From Flavobacterium sp. NKUCC04_CG (GTDB lineage Bacteria; Bacteroidota; Bacteroidia; Flavobacteriales; Flavobacteriaceae), in contig NZ_JAHKRA010000002.1 in assembly GCF_019345525.1 (NCBI RefSeq), positions 231,139-295,138 on the forward strand: 64,000 bases of DNA, read 5' to 3'. Numbering within the stretch: the first letter of the stretch is position 1; each line of letters starts with the position of its first letter. The notes under the pieces are model-generated. The model was not told the origin of the DNA. It worked only from the letters and a program-made list of their open reading frames with translations, and did not search any database. The translations under genes were made by a program, and so were the position numbers. Of this stretch, positions 54,475 through 63,341 are shown one piece after another.

Positions 54475-55926
54475 TCAATCTATATACGTAGTCTTTAAAC
54501 AACGTCCTCTGGGTTCATCGCCTTCATAAAGTACAATTTCCGAATGTAAAAACTGTGCTGCTTCAGCAGAATCTTTTACTTTGGTAGCACTGCGTGCGAG
54601 CATCGCCGATTCAAAGGCTGTTAATACACTGTTTCTTATTCCTTGTGTTCTCCACGGATTAAAAATTCCGCATCCCTTAGATATCCCGCGGGCCAGCATC
54701 AGGGCATCGAGTAAGGCTTGATTGGCGCCTTGACCTTTAAAAGGACTCATCGGATGCGCAGCATCACCAATTAAAGTGACCGCTCCGGCATGAGCTAAAC
54801 TTTGCGGTTGCAACAATTCGCGATCGTATACGGGATAACCCGATACCTGCGCTGCGTCAGTTGCTTCCATAATTTGCGGTATGGGAGCGTGCCATAGCGT
54901 TCTTCTGCAAGCTTCTTCCTTAAGCGCTTGAGATCCTTTTGCACTCAACATTTTAGCCTCCATTTCAGTCATCGGAAAACTGAGTTGCCACATAATTGTA
55001 TCGGCATTGTAGGGCATCATATAAATTCGTTCGTTTCCGTTGGCCGTTTGAAATACCGTAGCCGAATCCAATAAAGAACTTTCGACTCCATCTAGTGCTG
55101 CTAAAGGGCAAATCCCCAAAATAACAATACATCCCAAATAACGCAAAGAATCATTGTTCTCGTCCATCAGCAATCGGCGCACTGAACTGCGAATACCATC
55201 GGCTCCAACTACCAGATCAGCTTTAAACTGCTTGAATTCCCCATCGACACGAAAAGTCATACCGACACCTGAGTCGCTCTGCTTCAAATCGATTAATTGG
55301 TGTCCCCAATTCACAAACTGCTGTCCTCCGAGTTGTTCTAAAAGAGCCAAACGCAAAGCTTGTCGTGCAATATGTATATTGGTTCGTTTTGAAGTAGATT
55401 TAAGGGCCGAATTCATCCATTTCCGAACTCCCCATTCCCCTATTACTTTACCTGAAGTGGTGTGTACTAGATGTCGCGTAGAAACCACCCCTTCCTTTAA
55501 TGAAAAAAGCCCCAATCCCTCTATGGCTTTGCTTGCTTGTTGCAACGTAAGTCCATAACCTTGAGAACGCGCGCTAAAATCGTGGTCGCGCTCGAAAAGT
55601 GTAAAGGGAATTCCCCGGTGTAAACAAGCTACTGCAAGTGCCACCCCGCCTATACCGCCACCAATTATGGCAATATGTGGATGGTTTTGTATATCTGCCA
55701 AAGGAAAAACAGCAGTCGAAAGCAAACCCGATCCACCACATTGTTCACAATCATATTGATGTCCCTTTGGACGTACGGGTTCGGTCTGTTCTCCAGGGTT
55801 TTTTATAAACGCATCGAGCAACAATTCATATTCGCGTCGAGCCTTTGTACTGAGTTTACGGCTTTTTTTTCCACGCCCCAAACAGGTCTCACACATCCTC
55901 CATTTCAATGCTTCTGCTTTTTTCAT
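54475..55926 (-). CDS. FAD monooxygenase with N-terminal Cys-rich zinc-finger-like segment
   Basis: About 483 residues from the ATG at 55926 (the frame reaches a TTG at 55935). Residues ~10-75 carry two CxxCxG elements, CETCLGRGKK and CEQCGGSGLL, like half of a DnaJ-type zinc centre. Then a class A flavoprotein monooxygenase: GxGxxG loop HIAIIGGGIGGVALAVAC (~85-103), VVGADGIRSSVRRL (DG motif), and GDAAHPMSPFKGQGANQALLDA (second FAD loop). Substrate is likely aromatic. It is 39 bp after the HD hydrolase gene in the same direction, and near but not in the catechol operon. The fusion is unusual. Confidence 0.82.
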   Translation of the reverse strand: MKKAEALKWRMCETCLGRGKKSRKLSTKARREYELLLDAFIKNPGEQTEPVRPKGHQYDCEQCGGSGLLSTAVFPLADIQNHPHIAIIGGGIGGVALAVACLHRGIPFTLFERDHDFSARSQGYGLTLQQASKAIEGLGLFSLKEGVVSTRHLVHTTSGKVIGEWGVRKWMNSALKSTSKRTNIHIARQALRLALLEQLGGQQFVNWGHQLIDLKQSDSGVGMTFRVDGEFKQFKADLVVGADGIRSSVRRLLMDENNDSLRYLGCIVILGICPLAALDGVESSLLDSATVFQTANGNERIYMMPYNADTIMWQLSFPMTEMEAKMLSAKGSQALKEEACRRTLWHAPIPQIMEATDAAQVSGYPVYDRELLQPQSLAHAGAVTLIGDAAHPMSPFKGQGANQALLDALMLARGISKGCGIFNPWRTQGIRNSVLTAFESAMLARSATKVKDSAEAAQFLHSEIVLYEGDEPRGRCLKTTYID

Positions 55927-55965
55927 CAACTCCAAATTAATGCCATGAAGACATCTAAAAAATTA

Positions 55966-56556
55966 TTATTTTTTGAGTATTCCCTTTTCTACGCTATAGT
56001 CAATTAAATGCTCTGCATATTTCCAAATTGCAGTGGAGCCCTCGCCAATAACTTTCTTTTTCTCCATTACCTTATCATAACTTACATCAAATTCTTTCCA
56101 AGTTCCACCATTATTAGAGATGTTTTGCAATAAGGGTTCTAAACGGTCCATTGCTTTGGCAAACTTGGCCTCCGCTGTATTTCCAGCCTCGAATTCTTCC
56201 CAAACAGCTATCAATTCCACGGCTTGTGCTTGAGGTAATAATCCGAAAATTCGCTGTGCAGCCAACCTTTCTGCATCGGTATTGGTATGGTTGTTTACGG
56301 TGTCGTAAATAAAAGTATCTCCCGCATCAATCTCCACAATATCGTGTATCAATACCATCTTCACCACTTTTAAAACATCAATATCCTCATTGGAATGCTC
56401 CGCCAATACCATTGCCATAAGCGCCAAATGCCAGCTGTGTTCGGCATCGTTTTCATTGCGATCACTATGAAATAATTTGGTTTTACGTTGGATGTATTTG
56501 ACTTTGTCAATTTCCTTTATAAAGTCTAACTGTTTTAAAAGCTTTTCCGAAAACAT
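55966..56556 (-). CDS. HD-domain hydrolase (YfbR/HDDC2-like)
   Basis: 196 residues. Metal-binding HD motifs: AEHSWHLALMAMVLAEH, then VLIHDIVEIDAGDTFIYD, and a later Asp in KAMDRLEPLLQN. The layout fits small HD phosphohydrolases such as 5'-deoxynucleotidases. Cytoplasmic. Probably cotranscribed with the FAD monooxygenase that follows 39 bp downstream, though the chemistry does not obviously connect. Confidence 0.85.
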   Translation of the reverse strand: MFSEKLLKQLDFIKEIDKVKYIQRKTKLFHSDRNENDAEHSWHLALMAMVLAEHSNEDIDVLKVVKMVLIHDIVEIDAGDTFIYDTVNNHTNTDAERLAAQRIFGLLPQAQAVELIAVWEEFEAGNTAEAKFAKAMDRLEPLLQNISNNGGTWKEFDVSYDKVMEKKKVIGEGSTAIWKYAEHLIDYSVEKGILKK

Positions 56557-57054
56557 GGCTATAGCATAAAAATTACCTTACAAAAATAAGGTTTTTTAAA
56601 TGATGAAGGAGAAGTTAAAAATGCGGATATATTTTTAGTTGCTAACGAAAGACATCGTTAAACGAATTAACTATTGGATTATTATACTAGGTAAAAGCTA
56701 CTATACGATCAACCGATTTATTTTTCAAAAAACAAAGCAATCGGCATGTACGGGTATATTCCAGTTAACTATTTGTTTGACTTAAAAACCGGAAAAGTAA
56801 TATTTGGGCTTACCGACGAGTTACTCCATCAGTAAAAAAGATCTGATTTTTTTAACTACGAGTACATCATTTTTAAAAAACGGCTAGGATTAATCTGTAC
56901 CTGATTGATTTACTCTAGCGCTTCGGTATTTATTAATAAAAAGTATTGTATTCATTAGGAAAAAGTTAGCTCAAAACACCAATAAATTGATTTCATCCTT
57001 TTATTTTTGGCACGATTACTGAAATAAGCACTTTACAACTAACCAAAATAAAAC
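56557..57054. other. Intergenic region with a possible gene remnant
   Basis: No complete gene. From about 56695 to 56835 a plus-strand frame (…IGMYGYIPVNYLFDLKTGKV… then DELLHQ and a stop) reads like the tail of a protein but has no proper start and no family match; it may be decayed. Rest AT-rich. Confidence 0.35.
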
Positions 57055-57951
57055 ATGAAAAAAACTTTTACACTGATAGCCATTTTTTCTGCAGCAATTT
57101 TGTTTGCACAAGAGGCAGGCAAAAAAGGCGAATTATTAAAAAACGAAGCCGGTACTAAAGAGTTACAAAGAACGGTGTCGCCATCACGAAACAATTCGAA
57201 GGACAACTCTAGTGGTAGAACCACCCCCGCGGAAAATAATTCCAATAGAACCGTTTCACGGGCACCAAATCGCGACCGAGAAGTAACACCGCGTTACAAT
57301 TGGAATCAGAATTACGGTTATGCGGAGGTTTTTTTAAGAATTCCGGAAGGCGGTGCTTTCACGGTTGAAATCGGTAATCAATCCATCAGTAATGCATCGG
57401 GGAAATTTCGATTTTTTGATTTGAACTCTGGAAAAATGTCTATTTCCATATACGAAGATGGTTATTTGCTATACCGCAGTCAAATTCAGGTTCGCAACGA
57501 CAGTCGTATCGTTTTGGACTACTTTACCAATTTCGGATTATACTTACTCGATTCCTACCCTATAAAAGGGCAACAATACGGTTTTAACCAATGGGATGAT
57601 GTTTGGAACAATCCTTACGACAACGGAAATTGGGGTTCTGAAAACAGCAGTTCTACTCCTGTAATGAGCAATCACTCTTTTGAAAACTTCTTACAAAATC
57701 TTAAGAAAAATGCGAATTTTGACAAGGATAAATTGGCCTTTATAAAACAACAAAGCACCTTGAACCTGTTTACTTCTCAGCAAATAAAGTCCTTGCTTAA
57801 GACATTTAGTTTCGATGAACAAAAGGTTGAAGCTGGTAAAATTCTATATCCGCGCTGTGCCGATAAAACAAATTTCTACGTGGTGTATGAGAGTTTTGAC
57901 TTTGAGCGAGGTAAAAGAGATTTGATGAACTATATTGCCAATATGCGTTAA
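57055..57951 (+). CDS. Secreted DUF4476 protein
   Basis: 298 residues. Signal peptide MKKTFTLIAIFSAAILFAQ. A low-complexity Asn/Ser/Arg-rich linker (residues ~35-75) leads to a PEGA-like beta domain (GYAEVFLRIPEGGAFTVEIGNQ; ~88-150), and a C-terminal DUF4476 helical domain (SFENFLQNLKKNANFDKDKLAF, LFTSQQIKSLLKTFSFDEQKV; ~205-297). DUF4476 proteins are exported proteins of Bacteroidota and animals of unknown function. Single gene with a terminator behind it. Confidence 0.85.
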   Translation: MKKTFTLIAIFSAAILFAQEAGKKGELLKNEAGTKELQRTVSPSRNNSKDNSSGRTTPAENNSNRTVSRAPNRDREVTPRYNWNQNYGYAEVFLRIPEGGAFTVEIGNQSISNASGKFRFFDLNSGKMSISIYEDGYLLYRSQIQVRNDSRIVLDYFTNFGLYLLDSYPIKGQQYGFNQWDDVWNNPYDNGNWGSENSSSTPVMSNHSFENFLQNLKKNANFDKDKLAFIKQQSTLNLFTSQQIKSLLKTFSFDEQKVEAGKILYPRCADKTNFYVVYESFDFERGKRDLMNYIANMR

Positions 57952-58045
57952 TAGCATTGCCTTTGTTTTATTATATATAGCAACGAGAAGCAGTAAAGAA
58001 TTTTGATTCAACAATCTTTTTTCTTAAACAAACGCTTTATAAAAC

Positions 58046-58078
58046 GAAAAAAGAGACCTTTTTTCAAGGTCTCTTTTT
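58046..58078. terminator. Bidirectional terminator
   Basis: AAAAAGAGACCTT / AAGGTCTCTTTTT, a perfect stem with a ~5-nt loop and A/T runs on both sides, between the DUF4476 gene (plus) and the alcohol dehydrogenase (minus). Confidence 0.85.
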
Positions 58079-58121
58079 ATTGAGTGTTTTTACAAAAGTA
58101 ATGAAGTTCAATACATTCCTT

Positions 58122-59144
58122 TTACGGAATGAGTACAGCACGACCTTTTAATTTTCCCTGTCGCATTTTATCGTAAACTTCCAATACTTGTTCTAAAGGA
58201 AATTTTTCGATTTCGATATGTATTTTACCTTGTCTAGCCAAACCAACTACTTCGACCAATTCTGCTTGAGATCCCCAATAAGGCAAGCTTACACTTGTTC
58301 CAAATGGTATTTTCCCCGAAGCCACAGCCAAGGACCCACCTCCTAAACCTACTATGGTTAAATCACCATGTAGCGCAATGACTTGAGCTCCCAAATCCAT
58401 AGTAGAAGGAGCTCCTACAAAATCGAGTACTACTTTGGCTTTTTTAATTCCGGTAATTTTTATAATTTGTTGTGCCGCGTCCGTGTCTTTAGAATTAACT
58501 ACGTAGTTCGCACCGAGTTTTTTAGCGAAATCCAGCTTTTCTGCCGATATATCACAAGCGATAACCGTTGCTCCTGTCGTTGCTTTTAAAATCTGTAAGG
58601 CCGTATGCCCCAACCCACCAATTCCAATAACCACAACAAATTCATCGGGTGTTAATTTATTTAATGATCGTTTAATAGCGGAATAGGGTGTCAATGCTGC
58701 ATCGGTTAACGGTGCCGCCAATACAGGATCAAGATCGTATATCGGAACTAACAAACGCGAAGAGGGAACCAACATATATTCAGCCATCCCTCCATCAAGT
58801 CCTAAGCCTCCTCCGAAAGCTCTTTCCGATTGATGGTCGCAATAATTCTCAAAAGATTGTTGACAAGGCTTACAATGTCCGCAACCCCAAGGTCCGTAAA
58901 CCAAAACCGCATCTCCCTTTTTATAGCCCGTTACACTATCACCCAATTCTTCAATATAACCCGCGTTCTCGTGCCCTAAAGTAAAAGGAGCTGCTACTGT
59001 TCCGTGATCAATTACATGCAAATCGGAATGACAGACGCCCGCTCCAGCTATTTTTATCAATACCTGATCACCAACAGGTTTGGGTTTTATCGCATCTTTA
59101 ACTAATTCCACATGATTGACCCCTAAATAACGTACTGCTCTCAT
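58122..59144 (-). CDS. Zinc-dependent alcohol dehydrogenase (MDR family)
   Basis: 340 residues. MDR fold with the catalytic zinc Cys in GAGVCHSDLHVIDHG and His in LGHENAGYIEELG; the structural zinc lobe GPWGCGHCKPCQQSFENYC has four Cys. The NAD(P) loop is VVIGIGGLGHTALQILKATTGATVIACD. AdhP/AdhA-like. Single gene; the physiological alcohol is not determinable. Confidence 0.88.
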   Translation of the reverse strand: MRAVRYLGVNHVELVKDAIKPKPVGDQVLIKIAGAGVCHSDLHVIDHGTVAAPFTLGHENAGYIEELGDSVTGYKKGDAVLVYGPWGCGHCKPCQQSFENYCDHQSERAFGGGLGLDGGMAEYMLVPSSRLLVPIYDLDPVLAAPLTDAALTPYSAIKRSLNKLTPDEFVVVIGIGGLGHTALQILKATTGATVIACDISAEKLDFAKKLGANYVVNSKDTDAAQQIIKITGIKKAKVVLDFVGAPSTMDLGAQVIALHGDLTIVGLGGGSLAVASGKIPFGTSVSLPYWGSQAELVEVVGLARQGKIHIEIEKFPLEQVLEVYDKMRQGKLKGRAVLIP

Positions 59145-59336
59145 AATTCTTAGCGTTTTTAATTTATATCATTAAATTACGAAAAAAAAATTGTTTTCAA
59201 TAAACAAAAACGTTATTTATATGTTACAAAATACTTAAAATCAAGTTTTTATACAAACATTTAACTTCAAAAAATAGTTTTTATTACTCATAACTCCAAC
59301 CACCCTTTACGATTGATTTATGCAATCATTTAAATT

Positions 59337-61244
59337 TTATTTTACCAAAATCTTTTGAGTGACTTTATGTCCATCGTAGTCCAGTAAGGCCAATATATAT
59401 TGTCCGGAAGCTAAATGTGCCAAGCTGACCTCTTGCAATTGGATATGTCCCTTGGCTACTATACGCGCTTGCAAGTCGTAAACCTCATAATACTTCCATA
59501 ACCTATCCGATTGCCAATATACTTTATCGCTAGTCGGATTCGGATAGAGCACCACTTCTTCTATGGTTTTAAAGGTGGGAGTACTCATGTTTTCTCCACA
59601 ATTCCAGGCCGCCAATTTGGCTACAAAAAAATCGGGGATACCGGAATAAAAAATAGGCGTCATCCGCGGTACATGCGGATCATCTACAAATAAACTACCG
59701 CTAAAGTGCCCGCCCACCAAAATGTTCTGATCCCGGTCCACAGCAATAGCCGTTAAACCGTCGTGATAACCCGAAGGCCCTTTGATGCGGTGCAACGCAT
59801 TGCAATGACCGGTGATTTTGTCAAACCGACCCACATAGGGATCTGGTAAATAACCGTCATTGGGTATCATTCCCGATGCTATAGTCCCCCAAAGTTCGGT
59901 ATCCATCGTAATTCCAGCCACCACTTCGCTAGCCGTAAAAGCCAAAGCACGAGCCGATGAATACACACTGGTAGTACTACTTAAACTCTTTGCCGCTGTT
60001 CCCCAAAGCAATTGTCCTTTGGTATTCAGTTTTAGAATATAGGGAAGTACATCTCCATTGACCTCTGGAAACTCCAATCCAACAAAGGAATTGACATACG
60101 GGAGGTCATTAAATTTCGCAGATCCCATACCCGATAGATATACATTAGATTGCTCATCGGTTTTTATTTCTGCCAAGATACCCCCAGCCATATCGTGACT
60201 CCACAGTTTGTTTCCCGCTTTGTCCAAAGCCAAAACATACATCGACTTTAAGAGCACTTCATCGCCATATGAAATAACTTCGAAACTATCCCAACAAACT
60301 CCACCAATGTAATACCGCTCTATCAAAGGGTCGTAAGTAAATCGGACCCGCTCTATAGTTTGTAAATTCCTAAAATCCAAAAAGGTATGGGAAACGTAGT
60401 TCCCCTCGCTATCGTAACGAATGATATACCACTGGTAATGACGTTCTGGTTCGATTTCCGGAGCTTCAACGGTAATCTGCCCATCCAAATGAGTACCCGG
60501 CAAAAAACCGACAAACCAATGGGTGGTGCCGTTGGCCTCGGTATAGACATCGCCAATTTGACTTAATCCCAAAGCTCGAGTTACCTCGCCCTGTGGAAAA
60601 CGGTGCCAAAGCAAACGCCCGTTATCCGCTTGGTATTTGGCTAAAACCATGGTTTTAAAATTCACATTGGGTATATCGGGGTCCAAACCCCGGCTATAGT
60701 CCATACGGACATCGTCGTCAAAATGAGGGGGTTCTTTAGTGTATTGAAAGGGTCCAAAAGGCAACATGGATTCAAAATTATCCACCAACATACCCACATA
60801 CAAACCGCCGTTTGCGTCCAATCCCAAATTGTAGGCGTAATCCCAGGAATACCCCCCTATGCCCTTGGTCCACAACACCGTGCCCTCACAGTTGAGAGCC
60901 GCCAAAAAAACATCCGTATGTTGATTCCCGCCAAAAGGCCTGTTATACTCCTTTACGGGATTTCCATCAAATTGGGCATCGGGATACCCGATAACCCCCA
61001 ACAGATAAACGTTGTTTTGCGCATCAATCTTAATATCCAATATGGTTTCAAACAATCGTCTATTGTACCAATAACTCTTATCCAGAATCATCCCGTAAGC
61101 TCCTCCGCCCTTTTTATGCCATTTCCAATGGTAGTCCTGGGCTAAACCGGGCACCGATAAAAACAAACTCAACAACAAAATCAATCCGTTGTCTCGTACC
61201 GATTTTTTAATTCGCAATCCGCATCGTTTGTACTGTGTTTCCAT
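59337..61244 (-). CDS. T9SS-secreted SBBP-like propeller protein, duplicate B
   Basis: 635 residues. Signal peptide (LILLLSLFLSVPGLAQ, residues ~21-36) and many SBBP-type beta-propeller motifs (KIDAQNNVYLLGVIGYP, GLDANGGLYVGMLVDN, KTDEQSNVYLSGMGSA, AVDRDQNILVGGHFSG). The C-terminal ~75 residues are a type A Por sorting domain (VVLYPNPTSDKVYW ... YDGHKVTQKILVK), so it passes the outer membrane by type IX secretion. Over 90% identical to the gene just upstream (61368-63272); differences cluster at residues ~310-400. Function unknown, perhaps adhesion. Confidence 0.88.
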   Translation of the reverse strand: METQYKRCGLRIKKSVRDNGLILLLSLFLSVPGLAQDYHWKWHKKGGGAYGMILDKSYWYNRRLFETILDIKIDAQNNVYLLGVIGYPDAQFDGNPVKEYNRPFGGNQHTDVFLAALNCEGTVLWTKGIGGYSWDYAYNLGLDANGGLYVGMLVDNFESMLPFGPFQYTKEPPHFDDDVRMDYSRGLDPDIPNVNFKTMVLAKYQADNGRLLWHRFPQGEVTRALGLSQIGDVYTEANGTTHWFVGFLPGTHLDGQITVEAPEIEPERHYQWYIIRYDSEGNYVSHTFLDFRNLQTIERVRFTYDPLIERYYIGGVCWDSFEVISYGDEVLLKSMYVLALDKAGNKLWSHDMAGGILAEIKTDEQSNVYLSGMGSAKFNDLPYVNSFVGLEFPEVNGDVLPYILKLNTKGQLLWGTAAKSLSSTTSVYSSARALAFTASEVVAGITMDTELWGTIASGMIPNDGYLPDPYVGRFDKITGHCNALHRIKGPSGYHDGLTAIAVDRDQNILVGGHFSGSLFVDDPHVPRMTPIFYSGIPDFFVAKLAAWNCGENMSTPTFKTIEEVVLYPNPTSDKVYWQSDRLWKYYEVYDLQARIVAKGHIQLQEVSLAHLASGQYILALLDYDGHKVTQKILVK

Positions 61245-61257
61245 AATGTTCTATTTT

Positions 61258-61310
61258 ATAAAAACACTGTAAAAACAGCAGCCTGGCCCACTGCTTTTAC
61301 AGCGTTTTTG
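61258..61310. terminator. Terminator between the two T9SS duplicates
   Basis: AAAAACACTGTAAAAACAG / CTGCTTTTACAGCGTTTTT form a ~17-bp stem with two mismatches, a short GC loop, A-run before and T-run after. The same hairpin recurs at 63287-63339 because it lies within the duplicated unit. Confidence 0.8.
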
Positions 61311-61320
61311 GGGTTAGTTT

Positions 61321-61354
61321 TTAATCAAAATCTGTTGGTAACTTCTGTGTCCAT
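61321..61354 (-). pseudogene. 3'-end scar of the upstream T9SS gene (duplication junction)
   Basis: About 34 bases (TTAATCAAAATCTGTTGGTA ACTTCTGTGTCC, read on the plus strand) are identical to the last codons of the 63342 gene (SYQQILIKN and stop). They precede the terminator of copy B with no gene body, so the tandem duplication carried along the tail of its left neighbour. Confidence 0.85.
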
Positions 61355-61367
61355 AGTTCCCGAAATT

Positions 61368-63272
61368 TTATTTCACCAAAATCTTTTGAGTGACTTTATG
61401 TCCGTCGTAGTCCAGTAAGGCCAATATATATTGTCCGGAAGCTAAATGCCCTAAGCTGACCTCTTGCAATTGGATATGTCCCTTGGCTACTATACGCGCT
61501 TGCAAGTCGTAAACCTCATAATACTTCCATAACCTATCCGATTGCCAATATACTTTATCGCTAGTCGGATTCGGATAGAGCACCACTTCTTCTATGGTTT
61601 TAAAGGTGGGAGTACTCATGTTTTCTCCACAATTCCAGGCCGCCAATTTGGCTACAAAAAAATCGGGGATACCGGAATAAAAAATAGGCGTCATCCGCGG
61701 TACATGCGGATCATCGACAAATAAACTGCCGCTAAAGTGCCCGCCCACCAAAATGTTCTGATCCCGGTCCACAGCAATAGCCGTTAAACCGTCGTGATAA
61801 CCCGAAGGCCCTTTGATGCGGTGCAACGCATTGCAATGACCGGTGATTTTGTCAAACCGACCCACATAGGGATCTGGTAAATAACCGTCATTGGGTATCA
61901 TTCCCGATGCTATAGTCCCCCAAAGTTCGGTATCCATCGTAATTCCAGCCACCACTTCGCTAGCGGTAAAAGCCAAAGCACGAGCCGATGAATAGGCACT
62001 GGTAGTACTACTTAAACTCTTTGCCGCTGTTCCCCAAAGCAATTGTCCTTTGGTATTCAGTTTTAAAACATAGGGAACGTTACCATTGGCATCTGGAAAC
62101 TCCAATCCAACAAAGGAATTGACATTGGGCTGGTCATGGAAATTTGCCACTCCTCGACCCGATAGATATACATTAGACTGCTCATCGGTTTTTATTTCTG
62201 CCAAGATACCTCCATCCATATCGTGACTCCACAGTTTGTTTCCCGCTTTGTCCAAAGCCAAAACATACATTGATTGCATCAATTCATCATCTCCGTATGA
62301 CACAATTTCTTCCGGGTCCAAACCCGTGCCACCAATGTAATACTGCTCTATCAAAGGGTCGTAAGTAAATCGGACCCGCTCTATAGTTTGTAAATTCCTA
62401 AAGTCCAAAAAGGTATGGGAAACGTAATTCCCCTCGCTATCGTAACGGATGATATACCACTGGTAATGACGTTCTGGTTCGATTTCCGGAGCTTCAACGG
62501 TAATCTGCCCATCCAAATGAGTACCCGGCAAAAAACCGACAAACCAATGGGTGGTGCCGTTGGCCTCGGTATAGACATCGCCAATTTGACTTAATCCCAA
62601 AGCTCGAATTACCTCGCCCTGTGGAAAACGGTGCCAAAGCAAACGCCCGTTATCCGCTTGGTATTTGGCCAAAACCATGGTTTTAAAATTCACATTGGGT
62701 ATATCGGGGTCCAAACCCCGGCTATAGTCCATACGGACATCGTCGTCAAAATGAGGGGGTTCTTTAGTGTATTGAAAGGGACCAAAAGGCAACATGGATT
62801 CAAAATTATCCACCAACATACCCACATACAAACCGCCGTTTGCGTCCAATCCCAAATTGTAGGCGTAATCCCAGGAATACCCCCCTATGCCCTTGGTCCA
62901 TAACACCGTGCCCTCACAGTTGAGAGCCGCCAAAAAAACATCCGTATGTTGATTGCCGCCAAAAGGCCTGTTATACTCCTTTACGGGATTTCCATCAAAT
63001 TGGGCATCGGGATACCCGATAACCCCCAACAGATAAACGTTGTTTTGCGCATCAATCTTAATATCCAATATGGTTTCGAACAATCGTCTATTGTACCAAT
63101 AACTCTTATCCAGAATCATCCCGTAAGCTCCTCCGCCCTTTTTATGCCATTTCCACTGGTAGTCCTGGGCTAAACCGGGCACCGATAAAAACAAACTCAA
63201 CAACAAAATCAATCCGTTGTCTCGTACCGATTTTTTAATTCGCAATCCGCATCGTTTGTATTGTGTTTCCAT
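61368..63272 (-). CDS. T9SS-secreted SBBP-like propeller protein, duplicate A
   Basis: 634 residues, tandem twin of the 59337-61244 gene: same signal peptide, SBBP-type propeller and C-terminal Por sorting domain. The unit repeat distance is 2028 bp. Where the twins differ (residues ~310-400; e.g. GTGLDPEEIVSYGDDELMQ here against GVCWDSFEVISYGDEVLLK there) the changes are dense, while hundreds of flanking bases are nearly identical. That fits either local diversification or gene conversion of the flanks. Surface-exposed protein of unknown role. Confidence 0.88.
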   Translation of the reverse strand: METQYKRCGLRIKKSVRDNGLILLLSLFLSVPGLAQDYQWKWHKKGGGAYGMILDKSYWYNRRLFETILDIKIDAQNNVYLLGVIGYPDAQFDGNPVKEYNRPFGGNQHTDVFLAALNCEGTVLWTKGIGGYSWDYAYNLGLDANGGLYVGMLVDNFESMLPFGPFQYTKEPPHFDDDVRMDYSRGLDPDIPNVNFKTMVLAKYQADNGRLLWHRFPQGEVIRALGLSQIGDVYTEANGTTHWFVGFLPGTHLDGQITVEAPEIEPERHYQWYIIRYDSEGNYVSHTFLDFRNLQTIERVRFTYDPLIEQYYIGGTGLDPEEIVSYGDDELMQSMYVLALDKAGNKLWSHDMDGGILAEIKTDEQSNVYLSGRGVANFHDQPNVNSFVGLEFPDANGNVPYVLKLNTKGQLLWGTAAKSLSSTTSAYSSARALAFTASEVVAGITMDTELWGTIASGMIPNDGYLPDPYVGRFDKITGHCNALHRIKGPSGYHDGLTAIAVDRDQNILVGGHFSGSLFVDDPHVPRMTPIFYSGIPDFFVAKLAAWNCGENMSTPTFKTIEEVVLYPNPTSDKVYWQSDRLWKYYEVYDLQARIVAKGHIQLQEVSLGHLASGQYILALLDYDGHKVTQKILVK

Positions 63273-63286
63273 AATGTTTTATTTTA

Positions 63287-63339
63287 TAAAAACACTGTAA
63301 AAACAGCGGCCTGGCCCACTGCTTTTACAGCGTTTTTGG
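63287..63339. terminator. Terminator after the partial T9SS gene
   Basis: Same hairpin as at 61258-61310 (AAAAACACTGTAAAAACAG with CTGCTTTTACAGCGTTTTT). It directly follows the stop of the 63342 gene on the minus strand. Confidence 0.8.
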
Positions 63340-63341
63340 GG

